DNA of 64,000 nt from an uncultured Chlorobiaceae bacterium (GTDB lineage: Bacteria > Bacteroidota > Chlorobiia > Chlorobiales > Chlorobiaceae), in the NCBI GenBank assembly GCA_903882665.1, contig CAIRXW010000023.1, forward strand, positions 186,001 to 250,000, given 5' to 3'. The notes under the pieces are model-generated. The model was not told the origin of the DNA. It saw nothing but the letters and a program-made list of their open reading frames with translations, and did not search any database. Below are positions 36,836 to 47,025 of the stretch, piece after piece. The position numbers were made by a program, and so were the translations under genes. Positions within the stretch are counted from its first letter, which is position 1. Each line of letters starts with the position of its first letter.

Positions 36836-39784
36836 ATGGATGTGATCCTCTTATTATTTTTAAAGCGCTTACCCAACATCATGGAAGAGATTCTTTCGCA
36901 AGCTTCACTGCTGCAACCACTCCATATCCAACTGCCGCTGAGCTGGGCCGGGCATATTCCTTTGGCGTTCTGGCTGATTGATGTGGCAAGGCCTGCTGTT
37001 TTTGTTGAACTCGGCACGCATACGGCCAACTCCTATTTTGCTTTTTGCCAGAGTGTGCAGCAGCACCATCTTTCGACGCGTTGCTACGCCGTTGATACCT
37101 GGAAAGGCGATGAACATGCGGGCTCTTACGGCGATGAGGTGTATGAGATGGTGGAGGCTTATAATCAATCGCACTACCACGCCTTTTCGTCGCTGATGAG
37201 AATGACGTTCGATGAGGCACTCTCCTCTTTCGGTGACGGATCCATAGATCTGCTGCATATTGATGGTCTGCACTCATACGAGGCTGTCCGTCACGATTTT
37301 GAAAGCTGGCTGCCGAAAATGTCGGAGAGGGGTGTGGTGCTGTTTCATGATACCAATGTCAGGGAGAGAGGGTTCGGGGTTTGGAGGCTATGGGATGAGC
37401 TTTCGGCTCTCTATCCGAATTTCTCTTTTGAGCATTCGTATGGCCTTGGCCTCCTCTTTACCGGAAAAGGAGAGTCAGAGAGGATCCGCAGGGTAATCGA
37501 GGAGTGGTCATCAGATGAGAAGAGCGCTCTGGTCCGGACGTTTTTTGCTGCGGCAGGTGAGCGCATCGTGTTGGGGTATCGTACCTCTGAGCTGACAGAG
37601 AAGCTTGATGATCTCGCCCGTGACCTTCAGAATCGCAACCGTGACCTTCAGGAGCGTGAGGCCCAAATCACAACTCTGGGCAGCCATCTGCAGGAGCGGG
37701 AGGCCCAATTCACGACGCTGAGCAACGACTATAACCGCATCATCGGTTCAAGCAGTTGGAAAATGACGAAACCGTTACGAAAACTGTCGAACTCTGTGCG
37801 TAAACGGTCGAACTCTGTGCGAAAACTGTCGCGAAAAATTCGCCATGCTTTTCTCGTCTTTCTTGCCGACAACTCTCTTGCTCCGGGTTACGTCCTGAAG
37901 CATGATGCCCTTTTAAACCTGAAGCAGGTATACCGAACCTTGTTCAAGGGTGGAGCAAAAGAGTGCATTGTGGTGATCGATGCATTAACGCCAACACCGG
38001 ATCAGGATTCAGGATCTATCGATACCTTTCTTTCTCTGAAGGCGCTGGCAGAGCTCGGCTACGATGTCACCTTTATACCCGATAACCTTCAGTACAGGGA
38101 GCACTATACCGACAACCTTGTGGCGCTCGGTGTCCGTTGCCTTGACAAGCGCACGATTACCTCCATTGATGAGTTTTTTGCCGTTGCGGGAACGTATTGC
38201 AAGGTGGTGATGCTCTGCAGGGTGACTGTCGCCGATTCGCACCTGCCGACCGTGCGCAGGCATGCTCCACAGGCTGCAATCATTTTTAATACGGTTGACC
38301 TGCATTTTTTGCGCGAAGAGCGGAGTGCCGAGCTGAAAAATTCTGACCGGCTGCGATGCGAGGCGAAAAACACCAGAACCAAAGAGCTCGCCCTGATGCG
38401 CGCGGCCGATGCTACCATTGTCTTGAGTACAACAGAGCTTGAACTTGTCCGCCAAATTGATCCTTCGCTGCGGGTTTCTCTCCTGCCCTTTTTTCGTCAT
38501 CTGCCGGGCAGAACCCTTTCTTTTAGTGAGCGACGCGATATTGTCTTTATCGGCAGTTTTCAGCACTTGCCGAACGTTGATGCGATAACCTGGTTTATCG
38601 GTGAAGTCTGGCCTTTGGTGCGCGAGAAAATAGCCGATGCAAGGCTGCTGATTTTGGGAAGTAATCCAACCGAAGAGCTCTATGCGGCGGCGCATGGTGA
38701 TGAGCGGATAACCGTTATTGGATTTGTGCCGGAGCTTGGGGATTATTTTAATTGCTGCCGGCTTTCGGTGGCACCGCTGAGAACAGGGGCCGGCATTAAG
38801 GGGAAAATTGTCACCAGCGCCAGTTACGGTGTGCCTTGTGTGGCAACAACCCTGGCGGCTGAAGGAATGGGGCTGACTTCGGGCCGCGAAATTCTGGTTG
38901 CCGATGGAGCGGAACGTTTTGCTGATGCGGTCGTCAGGCTTTATACCGATGAGTCGTTATGGCATGAAATCAGTGACCGTGCTCTTGTTTTCATGGAGCA
39001 AAATTTTTCTTGCTCAGCAGGAAAAGAGAGGCTTAAACAGTTTCTGGCTTCCCTGCTTTCCTCGAAGGGAGCGCAGGAGAGGCCTGAGGCAATCTCTTGC
39101 GAATTTGCGTCAAACCATGAATCCTGTCAGTTCATTTCTCTCCCCTCCCCGGCATCAGACGATGCCGGCAAAAGGCTGAGGGTTGTGGTGGAGGTGCCCT
39201 CTTTTGACAAGGGCGATCTTGAAAATGTGCTGCTCGATACGGTGCTCGCTTTTGATAAAACGCTTTTTGAGTGTGCAATTGTTACTCCGGGAGCGTTGGG
39301 TGATCTCGGTGGAAAAGCTGAATCGGCAGGGATCAGGGTGGTACAACTCCCGAAGATCAAGAGCGATTTTGCCTATAACCGTTTTTTGAAAAAATATTGC
39401 CCGCAGTTGTCGATATCGCATGGCTCCTATCTGGGATATCAGCTTTTTGATGCTTTGAGGATACCGAACATCACGGTTCTTCATCTTGATGACGCATGCA
39501 TGAGCAACGAGCAGTGGAATGATTTTCGCAAATTCAAGCCTTGTGTGGATCTCTATATTGCGGCTTCAATAAAAGCGGCTGACTGTGCAAGAAAGAATCT
39601 CGGCATTCCGGGTGAAAAAGTTGTCGTCGTTCCCAATGGTCTGCCTTTGGGCGAAGATGAGAAGCTGAACGGTCGGAACGCAGAGCTCCGCCATTCATTT
39701 TCGGATGTGGTGGCACAGTTTGAGAAGTTGATGCTCAAGGTGATTGAAGAGAATCGTGGTGAAACTGTTTTGACCAATGGATAA
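36836..39784 (+). CDS. Methyltransferase - coiled coil - glycosyltransferase fusion with truncated second GT
   Basis: 982 residues. Residues about 16-215 are a Methyltransf_24-type SAM fold ([55 protein letters not shown]). Residues about 255-335 form a coiled coil with near-repeats ([14 protein letters not shown]; then a 21-bp tandem giving [14 protein letters not shown]) and the linker [16 protein letters not shown], common in multidomain glycosyltransferases. Residues about 370-750 are a GT4-type GT-B enzyme ([39 protein letters not shown]). Residues about 775-982 begin a second GT4 but break after [16 protein letters not shown]; only a final helix follows, so its donor domain is missing. 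The start is uncertain: 36836 or Met at 36881. An in-frame TGA at 36818 lies between this start and a strong AAAGGAGGG at 36777. The 3' end overlaps the next gene by 8 bases. Confidence 0.82.
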   Translation: MDVILLLFLKRLPNIMEEILSQASLLQPLHIQLPLSWAGHIPLAFWLIDVARPAVFVELGTHTANSYFAFCQSVQQHHLSTRCYAVDTWKGDEHAGSYGDEVYEMVEAYNQSHYHAFSSLMRMTFDEALSSFGDGSIDLLHIDGLHSYEAVRHDFESWLPKMSERGVVLFHDTNVRERGFGVWRLWDELSALYPNFSFEHSYGLGLLFTGKGESERIRRVIEEWSSDEKSALVRTFFAAAGERIVLGYRTSELTEKLDDLARDLQNRNRDLQEREAQITTLGSHLQEREAQFTTLSNDYNRIIGSSSWKMTKPLRKLSNSVRKRSNSVRKLSRKIRHAFLVFLADNSLAPGYVLKHDALLNLKQVYRTLFKGGAKECIVVIDALTPTPDQDSGSIDTFLSLKALAELGYDVTFIPDNLQYREHYTDNLVALGVRCLDKRTITSIDEFFAVAGTYCKVVMLCRVTVADSHLPTVRRHAPQAAIIFNTVDLHFLREERSAELKNSDRLRCEAKNTRTKELALMRAADATIVLSTTELELVRQIDPSLRVSLLPFFRHLPGRTLSFSERRDIVFIGSFQHLPNVDAITWFIGEVWPLVREKIADARLLILGSNPTEELYAAAHGDERITVIGFVPELGDYFNCCRLSVAPLRTGAGIKGKIVTSASYGVPCVATTLAAEGMGLTSGREILVADGAERFADAVVRLYTDESLWHEISDRALVFMEQNFSCSAGKERLKQFLASLLSSKGAQERPEAISCEFASNHESCQFISLPSPASDDAGKRLRVVVEVPSFDKGDLENVLLDTVLAFDKTLFECAIVTPGALGDLGGKAESAGIRVVQLPKIKSDFAYNRFLKKYCPQLSISHGSYLGYQLFDALRIPNITVLHLDDACMSNEQWNDFRKFKPCVDLYIAASIKAADCARKNLGIPGEKVVVVPNGLPLGEDEKLNGRNAELRHSFSDVVAQFEKLMLKVIEENRGETVLTNG

Positions 39785-40703
39785 TCCGTCAATCAGCGTG
39801 GTTTTACCGTTGTACAACCATGCTCACTACATTGCCTCAACGCTGCAAAGTGTTTTGGAGCAAACATCTCCTGTTGATGAAATCATTCTGATCGATGATG
39901 GCTCAACCGATAACGGGTTCAGCGTTGCCTGTGAAATGCTGAAAAATGAGCCGAGAGCGACCTTGTTGCAGCAGAAAAATTGCGGCGCGGAGCAGACGCT
40001 GAACCGGGCAATAGAACGCTCACAAGGTGAATTTATTGCTGTGCTTAATACTGATGACCTTTTTTTGCCGACTAAAATAGAGCGGTGCCGGGAAATTATC
40101 GGCGATAATCCGGAAATTGATTTTATCTGCGGCGGTATCGGCATCATTGATGAAAAGGGTGAACGGCTCTCGGGTGGTGAAACCGTTGAGTGGCTCCGAA
40201 GGGCTGCGGCGTTCCAGAAAAAGTGCCGGACTCTTGACCTGGCTTTTTTGAACGAAAACTCGGTGACATCGACGTCAAACATGGTTTTTTCGCGTGAGCT
40301 GTGGAGAAATTGCGATGGATTTCAGCCGCTGCGCTATTGCCACGATCTGGATTTTCTTTTGACCGCACTCTCTGATCACGGTGTCATGATCGATATGGAG
40401 CAGACACATATCCTTTACAGGGTCCATCAAAATAACACCATCAAGGAAAACGTCCTGAAGGTACGCCTTGAAGTGGCTGCGGTAATGGCCAATGCCATGA
40501 GAAGCAACAGTTCCCGGTTGCTTGATGCTGAGCACCTCTCTTCAGATTTGCTGCTGATTTCAGAGATAATGAGGTCAAAAAACAATGCGGCGCTGCTCTC
40601 GGCGCTCCAACTGCTGCGAAATAACTGTTCTGACCGTCACCATTTTTATACGCTGCTCAATAATCAAAAAACCTCAGAGTGTTTGATCAAACATTTTATG
40701 TAG
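39777..40703 (+). CDS. Glycosyltransferase family 2 (GT-A) protein
   Basis: A 308-residue inverting GT-A enzyme. The N-terminus [19 protein letters not shown] and [14 protein letters not shown] are the nucleotide-binding start of GT2, and [19 protein letters not shown] carries the D-x-D-type metal site. A later [19 protein letters not shown] resembles the usual E/D-D catalytic region. Its ATG overlaps the stop of the fusion gene (8 bases), so the two are translationally coupled and probably act on the same glycan. Confidence 0.9.
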   Translation: MDNPSISVVLPLYNHAHYIASTLQSVLEQTSPVDEIILIDDGSTDNGFSVACEMLKNEPRATLLQQKNCGAEQTLNRAIERSQGEFIAVLNTDDLFLPTKIERCREIIGDNPEIDFICGGIGIIDEKGERLSGGETVEWLRRAAAFQKKCRTLDLAFLNENSVTSTSNMVFSRELWRNCDGFQPLRYCHDLDFLLTALSDHGVMIDMEQTHILYRVHQNNTIKENVLKVRLEVAAVMANAMRSNSSRLLDAEHLSSDLLLISEIMRSKNNAALLSALQLLRNNCSDRHHFYTLLNNQKTSECLIKHFM

Positions 40704-40894
40704 TGGCTGAAAGGAATGCCTTGTCAAGATACTTTTTACGCTTCTGAAAAGTATCCATCAATAGCGTTAAGGCTTTGTCGATATTGTGCGAAATAATATC
40801 CGGATTCCAGTGCCAGTCCTCAAAGCCGAATCCGGTCTGACGAAGATCGGTACGATGTCGTATCGGGTTTCGTGCATCAAAACAGTTTCGCTCA
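40696..40894 (-). other. Possible 3' gene fragment downstream of lpxL
   Basis: The 188 bases between the convergent GT2 and lpxL genes carry an open minus-strand frame reading FDARNPIRHRTDLRQTGFGF, then EDWHWNPDIISHNIDKALTL and a Lys-rich helix to a stop at 40696. The composition looks protein-like, but there is no start of its own outside lpxL and I do not recognise the family. It may be the tail of a gene lost by deletion. Confidence 0.25.
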
Positions 40895-41797
40895 GGGCTC
40901 CATCCGTTTCCAGCGGTTGTGCAGCCAGAACCACTCTTCGGGGTAGCGGTAGATAAAGCGCTCAAGGACTTTGGTGTAACGGTAAGCAAGTTCTTCGGCA
41001 TCGGCTTTGGTGGTGCCGAGGTCGCTCATGGCAATCTCTTCATAATCGACCTTGTAGCGGCTATCTCCGGTTCTGCGGCATATTCCGGCAAAGATGGGGA
41101 CGCCTGTCTTGAGGGCAAGCCAGGCGGGGCCGAGAAAGACGGAGGTACGGCGACCGAGGAATTCGGTAAAAAAGGAGCCGCCGGGGTCGGACTGATCGCC
41201 GAGCATGACGATGATTCCTCCGTTGCGAAGGGTTCGGAGTCCCTCACGAAGCGCTTGGGAGTCGTAGACAATCCGGTTGCCGTGCATGGTTCTCCATGCG
41301 TTGATCTGCTGATCGATCCAGGGGTTTTGCAGCCGTTTGACCACAATGGTGAGGGGTGTAACCAAAAATCCGGCGCAGAGACCGAGCAGCTCCCAGTTGC
41401 CAAAATGCGCGGAAACAAAGATGCCTCCTTTTTTTTGGCCAATGGTTTTTGCAAGAAAATCTGCCGTGTCAACATCGAGGAGTTTTGCGGCATCTGCGGC
41501 CGTTTTGATCATGGGAAGACGAAGCATTTCGATGATATTCTCGGCCTGGTTGCGGTAAACCCGGACGGCAATGGCACTGATTTCCTCGCTGCTTTTTGCG
41601 GGAAAGGTGAGCGCAAGGTTCCCGGTCACAAGGGTGCGCCTCGTTTTAAGAATGTGATAGAGCACATCGCCGAGAAGATGGGCTATTGCGGTCGAGCGCT
41701 TGCGGCCTATGTTTCTGACCAGCACTCCAAGCATCATGATGAGCCGATAGAGCGCCTTTTGTAAAAAATCCCTCTTTTTTTCCTCTCTGCGCTTCAT
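40892..41797 (-). CDS. lpxL: Lysophospholipid/lipid A acyltransferase (LpxL/HtrB family)
   Basis: A 301-residue membrane-associated acyltransferase. The catalytic H-x4-E motif reads AHFGNWELLG, with His131 and Glu136. Other family blocks are GGIIVMLGDQSDPGG near residue 195 and FTEFLGRRTSVFLGPAWLAL. A hydrophobic N-terminal segment (ALYRLIMMLGVLVRNIG) anchors it to the inner membrane. These enzymes add a secondary acyl chain to lipid A from acyl-ACP. Whether it is LpxL or LpxM type cannot be told. It is divergent from rfaE2-like, another LPS gene. Confidence 0.88.
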   Translation of the reverse strand: MKRREEKKRDFLQKALYRLIMMLGVLVRNIGRKRSTAIAHLLGDVLYHILKTRRTLVTGNLALTFPAKSSEEISAIAVRVYRNQAENIIEMLRLPMIKTAADAAKLLDVDTADFLAKTIGQKKGGIFVSAHFGNWELLGLCAGFLVTPLTIVVKRLQNPWIDQQINAWRTMHGNRIVYDSQALREGLRTLRNGGIIVMLGDQSDPGGSFFTEFLGRRTSVFLGPAWLALKTGVPIFAGICRRTGDSRYKVDYEEIAMSDLGTTKADAEELAYRYTKVLERFIYRYPEEWFWLHNRWKRMEP

Positions 41798-41853
41798 AGA
41801 AAATAATGGAATCTCTTTTAATCCATGCGGACAATCGAAGAGTATACACTAAA

Positions 41854-41881
41854 TTGAGAAAAAGTATCGAACATTTATCTT
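41854..41881 (+). promoter_or_regulatory. Candidate promoter for the rfaE2-tamB unit
   Basis: TTGAGA and TATCTT are separated by 16 bases in the lpxL/rfaE2 divergent region, 42 bases before the rfaE2 start. They resemble a housekeeping sigma-70-type -35/-10 pair. This is a visual match only. Confidence 0.3.
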
Positions 41882-41922
41882 TTGTAGAGCTTGCGGCTCA
41901 TACGTGTAAAGGGGTGATCACT

Positions 41923-42435
41923 ATGACTGGTTCCAGCAAGCTGGTGAGCCGATGCGAGGCTCTGGAAAAGGTTCGGGGCTGGCAGGCTTCGGGCAAAAAA
42001 GTTGTCTTTTCAAATGGCTGTTTCGATCTTCTTCATGCCGGGCACGTCGAGTACCTGCAGGCAGCCAGAAGGCTTGGCGATGTGCTGTTGATCGGGCTGA
42101 ACAGTGATGCTTCAGTCCGTCGCCTCAAGGGGCCAGGCCGCCCCGTCTGCCCGGAAGAGGACCGTGCGACAGTGCTCTCGGCGTTGCAGGTTGTTGATGC
42201 GCTCACCCTTTTTGATGAGGATACGCCCGCAGAGCTGATTGGGCTGTTGCTGCCGGATATTCTGGTCAAGGGAGCCGACTGGGCCGTCGAGCAAATTGCG
42301 GGAGCACGGGCGGTGCTCGACCACGGAGGCGCAGTGTTAACCATCCCGTTGCTTGAGGGGCGTTCAACAAGCACGCTCATCGAAAGAATTCTCCGGCACG
42401 CTTCTCAATCACCAGACTGCAGTGGAACGCCTTAA
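41923..42435 (+). CDS. rfaE2: D-glycero-beta-D-manno-heptose 1-phosphate adenylyltransferase (RfaE domain II)
   Basis: 170 residues from the ATG at 41923, which has AAAGGGG upstream; a longer frame from 41806 lacks family similarity in its added residues. The nucleotidyltransferase signature H-x-G-H is at residues 38-41 in FSNGCFDLLHAGHVEYLQ, and the partner motif STSTLIERI is at the C-terminus. The enzyme makes ADP-heptose for the LPS inner core. The kinase half (domain I) is not fused here, as in bacteria that split HldE into two genes. Its 3' end overlaps the start chosen for the TamB-like gene by 14 bases. Confidence 0.9.
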   Translation: MTGSSKLVSRCEALEKVRGWQASGKKVVFSNGCFDLLHAGHVEYLQAARRLGDVLLIGLNSDASVRRLKGPGRPVCPEEDRATVLSALQVVDALTLFDEDTPAELIGLLLPDILVKGADWAVEQIAGARAVLDHGGAVLTIPLLEGRSTSTLIERILRHASQSPDCSGTP

Positions 42436-45400
42436 ACACTTTAGCATCAAACTGCTCACCGCATGTTTGGCAGGTGCGCTTCTGCTGTCGCTCACCTCTC
42501 TGATTGTGCTGAACAGCGGGCTGCTCGACCGGTTTGCCAAAGAGCGGGTTCTTGCTCTTTTTAATGAGAAATTTTATGGCCGGCTTGCATTGCAGGAGCT
42601 GCACCTGCAGTTTCCCAACAAGGTGACCTTGATCAACTCCCGCATTTATGCTCCTGGAGAAACAGCCGCAGCTCTTGAGGCCGAGACGATTTCACTTAAA
42701 TGCAACATGCTCTCGCTTCTTCAGCCTGACATACGAAAATTATATTTCCGTCGTTTGACGGCTGACAAGCTGAACGCAAAGATTGTTGAAGAGAGCGACG
42801 GCAAGCTCAATCTTGAGCTGATTTTCAAGTCGCGCGACCCCGATTCGACAAAAGCGCCAATCGACCATTTTTTTTGTAAAGCACTTCAGGTGCAGAACAG
42901 CCAGCTCTCTTTCTCCAGCAAAAGAGGGCGCCCGGGCAATTGGCCACTGGGTGCAAAAAATCTTGATCTTGAGCTCTCCTCCTGCACAGTCAAAAAAAAT
43001 TTTCTGCGCGGCACCATTGAAAAGCTGCGCTTTTCGCTCCCCGAAAAGCAGTTTTTTCTGCGGCAGGCTTCAGGAAATTTCCTCTTTTCTGAAAGCCGTT
43101 CGGAGCTTCTGGCCCTGAAGGTTGCGGCCAATAAAAGTCATGCGGAGCTTTCGGCCACCATTGATCATTTCAATATTTTTTCACCCCAAAGAGGCCGGGA
43201 GCTTGCTCTTGCCACCTCGTTTTTGGATGTGCAGGAGCTTGCGTTGCAGAGCGATGACCTGAAGCTCTTTTACCCCTCGCTTGTCACTCCTCCGGGTATC
43301 TACACCCTGAAGGGAGATGCAAAGGGAAAAAAGGATGATGTCAAACTTATTGCTCTTCTGTTGAAATACAATAAAAGCAGGATTGCCGTCAAGGGTGAGT
43401 TGCTCAACCTGCTCGACAGCAATGCCTTTGCTTATGATCTGAAATGCGACAGCTCGAAAATTGCCGGCACGTTTGCTGATTTTTTTCTGAAAGAGAGCCC
43501 CCTGAAGGAGACCGTTCGCAAAGGCGGCGATATCACTTTTGTTGGCAATGCAAAAGGGAGTCTGAAGGCTGTAAAGGGAGCGCTTACCGCTCGCTCTCTG
43601 CTCGGTGAGCTCTCCCTGGATGGAGAAGCATCAACGCAGGATGCGAAGCAGGTCGCCTGCAAGGGCTCGTTTGTTGTGAAAGGGTGCAAGCCGCATCTCT
43701 TTATGGTGACGGAAAATGGCAAAAGCATGCTGAACGCTTCGGGCAGTTTTGAGGGGAGAGGAGGGGGCAACGAGGTCAGCCATTTGCTCCTTGAGATGAA
43801 GCTGGCGGAGTCGTTCTGGCAGAATCAGCCGGTGAAAGAGGGTTCCGTTACGGTGAAGTACGACGACCGGTTGCTCAATACCTCTCTTTTTCTGCAAAAT
43901 AACCTGACAAGCGTCTCTCTTGATGGTGAGATCGACTGGAAAGAGCGTGTGGCGCGCTACCGTGCTTCGGGTAAAACTGCCGCTTTTGATATTTCAAAAG
44001 TTCTTGGTTCAAAAGAGGTTACCACCGACTTGAACGGTGTATTTGCCGTGCAGGGTTCGGGATTTGATACTCGAATGCTCAATCTTGCGGCCTCTCTCCA
44101 GTTTTCGCCCTCTGCCATTAACGGATTCCAGTTGAAGGAGCGCTCAAAAGTTGCCGTTGAGGTTGTTCAGAGCGCCACCGCTTCACGGGCAAGCATCAGG
44201 AGCGATTTTCTTGATCTGATGGCTGAGGGGAATTATACCTTTGAGGAGTTGATCGCTCTCAGCCGGGTTACGGCTTCATCGGTTGGGCGGGAGGTAACAG
44301 CACAGAACATCTGGCATAGTGCACCTCTCCCTGCCTCTGTCACTGCTGCGGACGTGCTCAAGAGGCCGTTTACGCTCAATTACCGTATTGCGGCAAAAGA
44401 TATCTCTCCATTGGTGCTTTTTTTCCCTCTCCAGGGAATCTCCGTGCAGGGCAGCGCTGAGGGAAGTGCCGTTTACCGTAATGGGCAGTGTGCTGTCGGT
44501 GCATCAATAAACCTCTCGAAGCTGAGCTCCCGTCAGGATTTTTTGGTTAATAATCTCTCCATGAAGGGTGATGTGGTGTGCAGCAGCAGTGGTGTTCCCA
44601 GGGCTTCGGTAACCGGACGGGCTTCATCGGTCACCGTTGCTGGAAAAGAGGTGGGCGAAACCATGTTTTCGGGCAGCTATACGCCGTCACATCTTGAGGG
44701 TACCGTCAACCTTGCGGTCGCTGATCCTGCGGAGAAGCTGTCGACAACATTTACGGCCATAAGGAGTGAGGCTGGCTATGATCTCCTCTTTGAGCACCTT
44801 TCGATAACCGACTCCTCAGGATTCTGGCAGGCAGAGAAGAATTCGCGTCTCATGTTGGGAAGAAACAGCGCAAGGTTTAACCGTTTTACCATTGCAAAGG
44901 GTGTGCAGCAGGCCGTGCTGAATGGCGAGCTCGGCAACACCCAACCGGGAACGTTTCAATGTACCTTGTCCAATATTGAACTGAACGAGCTGAAGCGGTT
45001 TTCACTCAATCCCTCGCTCGACAAGCTTGCAGGAACCATCAATGGCTCTCTGACGGTAAGCGGAAATCCTGAATCCAAAACAAGCTCGATCACCGTCAGC
45101 GGAAAAAATATCCGTTATGACGAGATCGTCATCGGTACACTGCAAGCCAATGCCCTTCATAACGGCAGTCAGCTTCGTTTTGAGCTGCACAGCAGCCCTC
45201 CCGCCTCCGAGAAGGGCACGAAAAACGCTCCACCGTCGATGAACACCATCAATGGCAGCGGAACGTTTCCTCTTGCAATCAGTTATTATCCTCTCAATTT
45301 CCGGATGGTGGAGCAAGAGCGTGTCGGTGCGACCTTCCGTTCTGATAACCTTTCTGCGCAGTTTCTGCAATACCTGCTCCCCTTCTTTGAATCGGCTGAA

Positions 45401-46960
45401 GGCATTATTCCCACGACGCTTACCATCGAGGGCAGAACGCCGAATCCGGATATTTACCTGACCTCTCATTTGCGCAATACCTCTATCAGAATAGAGCCAA
45501 CGCAGGTCTCCTACCGCCTCAATGGCGATCTTTCGGTCACCCCGAAGGCGATTGAACTGCACGATATCACGGTGAGCGACAACAGCAATGGAGAGGGCGT
45601 GATCAGTGGAGTGGTGAGGCTTGAAAAGCTGAAACCTACGGGGCTGGATCTCTCGGGCAAGTTCAACAAGCTCCTCTTGTTCAACAAAAAAGACAAGGAG
45701 GATGAGACCTCATTTGGGAGCATCACCGGCTCAACCCATACGATTCTGCTTCATGGCACGCTCTCTGAACCGGTTATTGAGGGTGATCTGAGGATTGACT
45801 CGGCCGATTTTTCGCTCTATCGGTTGGGTGCCAATGAGAGCACAAAGTATATCGGTGTTGATAAATTTGTTGAATTTATTCCTCGTTATCCATCACAAAG
45901 CATTCCGGAGAGCGAAAAGAGAAGGGTGGCAGCAAAACCGGTTGAGTTTTATCACTCACTGATTGATATTCTGCAAATCAAAAACCTGAAGCTCAGCAGT
46001 ATTGAACCGTTCAAGTTGACTGTTATTTTTGATCGCCTCAGAGGGGAACAGCTTGAGTCGTCAAGCAACAACCTCTCGTTGATTGTCAATAAATACAACC
46101 AGAAATATCAGCTCTTCGGGTCGGTCAACGTCATTGGCGGCAAGTACAAATTTTCAAACTCCAACTTTGATTTGCAGGATGGCGGAAAAATAAGCTGGAA
46201 CAGTGTTGATATCCGAAGCGGTGTTATGGATAATCTCTACGGGAGTAAAGTTATCAACGCTTCATCGAGGCAGAACGGGGAGCGTGATAATGTGAAGCTG
46301 CTGCTTGCCATTACCGGTACCCTTAATACGCCCCAGGTCGCGATGGGCTATTACCTGAATGATCAGACGCAACCGTTTTCATCAGTCAATATGATTGGCG
46401 GGCAGTCGAGCCAGATCGACTCGAACGCAGAGCTGAACGTCATCTCCCTGCTGCTTTACAAACAGTGGTATATCCGGCCGGGAAGCAATGGCGCAAACAG
46501 TGCTCTTGCCGTTTCAAGTGTAGGGCTTTCGGCCGGTACCGGTATTCTTTCATCGAGGATTTCAAGGCTCGTTCAGAATCTCGGCGGACTTGAAAGTTTC
46601 AATGTTAATGTCGGCATGGATAAACGGGGCGCTCTGAGCGGTCTCGATTTGTACTTTGCGCTCAATGTTCCTGGTACTGGCGGAAAAGTCCGCTTTATCG
46701 GTACAGGAAGTTCTCCCGGCAGCGGAGAATCAACCACAGCGAATTATTACGGCACCGCACAAAAAATCGAGTACCGGGTTACTCCAAAAGTCTATCTTGA
46801 AGCTTCGCGTTCTTATGGACAGAACGGAAGTGTAACGTCGAGCACCAATCTGCAAAAACCTGCTGATACCTGGGGTGTCAGCCTTTCCTACAAAGAGCGC
46901 TTCCAGACCTGGGATACGTTCTGGAAACACCTTTTCCCGTCGTCCGACAAGAGGAGATAA
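42422..46960 (+). CDS. TamB/AsmA-like inter-membrane protein
   Basis: 1512 residues from the GTG at 42422; an ATG at 42353 is possible but lies well inside rfaE2. One N-terminal membrane helix (LLTACLAGALLLSLTSLIVL) is followed by a very long beta-rich periplasmic region, and the C-terminal about 400 residues match the TamB (DUF490) domain: GSVNVIGGKYKFSNSNFDLQ, KLLLAITGTLNTPQVAMGY, LNVISLLLYKQWYI and a final ADTWGVSLSYKERF. TamB-like proteins bridge inner and outer membrane and help phospholipid transport and outer-membrane protein assembly. No TamA/BamA partner is in the window. The overlap with rfaE2 suggests one envelope-biogenesis operon. Confidence 0.85.
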   Translation: MERLKHFSIKLLTACLAGALLLSLTSLIVLNSGLLDRFAKERVLALFNEKFYGRLALQELHLQFPNKVTLINSRIYAPGETAAALEAETISLKCNMLSLLQPDIRKLYFRRLTADKLNAKIVEESDGKLNLELIFKSRDPDSTKAPIDHFFCKALQVQNSQLSFSSKRGRPGNWPLGAKNLDLELSSCTVKKNFLRGTIEKLRFSLPEKQFFLRQASGNFLFSESRSELLALKVAANKSHAELSATIDHFNIFSPQRGRELALATSFLDVQELALQSDDLKLFYPSLVTPPGIYTLKGDAKGKKDDVKLIALLLKYNKSRIAVKGELLNLLDSNAFAYDLKCDSSKIAGTFADFFLKESPLKETVRKGGDITFVGNAKGSLKAVKGALTARSLLGELSLDGEASTQDAKQVACKGSFVVKGCKPHLFMVTENGKSMLNASGSFEGRGGGNEVSHLLLEMKLAESFWQNQPVKEGSVTVKYDDRLLNTSLFLQNNLTSVSLDGEIDWKERVARYRASGKTAAFDISKVLGSKEVTTDLNGVFAVQGSGFDTRMLNLAASLQFSPSAINGFQLKERSKVAVEVVQSATASRASIRSDFLDLMAEGNYTFEELIALSRVTASSVGREVTAQNIWHSAPLPASVTAADVLKRPFTLNYRIAAKDISPLVLFFPLQGISVQGSAEGSAVYRNGQCAVGASINLSKLSSRQDFLVNNLSMKGDVVCSSSGVPRASVTGRASSVTVAGKEVGETMFSGSYTPSHLEGTVNLAVADPAEKLSTTFTAIRSEAGYDLLFEHLSITDSSGFWQAEKNSRLMLGRNSARFNRFTIAKGVQQAVLNGELGNTQPGTFQCTLSNIELNELKRFSLNPSLDKLAGTINGSLTVSGNPESKTSSITVSGKNIRYDEIVIGTLQANALHNGSQLRFELHSSPPASEKGTKNAPPSMNTINGSGTFPLAISYYPLNFRMVEQERVGATFRSDNLSAQFLQYLLPFFESAEGIIPTTLTIEGRTPNPDIYLTSHLRNTSIRIEPTQVSYRLNGDLSVTPKAIELHDITVSDNSNGEGVISGVVRLEKLKPTGLDLSGKFNKLLLFNKKDKEDETSFGSITGSTHTILLHGTLSEPVIEGDLRIDSADFSLYRLGANESTKYIGVDKFVEFIPRYPSQSIPESEKRRVAAKPVEFYHSLIDILQIKNLKLSSIEPFKLTVIFDRLRGEQLESSSNNLSLIVNKYNQKYQLFGSVNVIGGKYKFSNSNFDLQDGGKISWNSVDIRSGVMDNLYGSKVINASSRQNGERDNVKLLLAITGTLNTPQVAMGYYLNDQTQPFSSVNMIGGQSSQIDSNAELNVISLLLYKQWYIRPGSNGANSALAVSSVGLSAGTGILSSRISRLVQNLGGLESFNVNVGMDKRGALSGLDLYFALNVPGTGGKVRFIGTGSSPGSGESTTANYYGTAQKIEYRVTPKVYLEASRSYGQNGSVTSSTNLQKPADTWGVSLSYKERFQTWDTFWKHLFPSSDKRR

Positions 46961-47025
46961 ATCCTTGAGGTTTTTGTAAATTGCCTGCGGAACCATTCTG
47001 TAATAAAACCCCGGGGGCAAACGTC

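Noticed and set aside
46981..47025. Longer N-terminus for CoaBC from an upstream TTG
   Set aside because: The added residues are unlike the family and the TTG at 47026 has a well-placed GGGGGC and gives the usual start.
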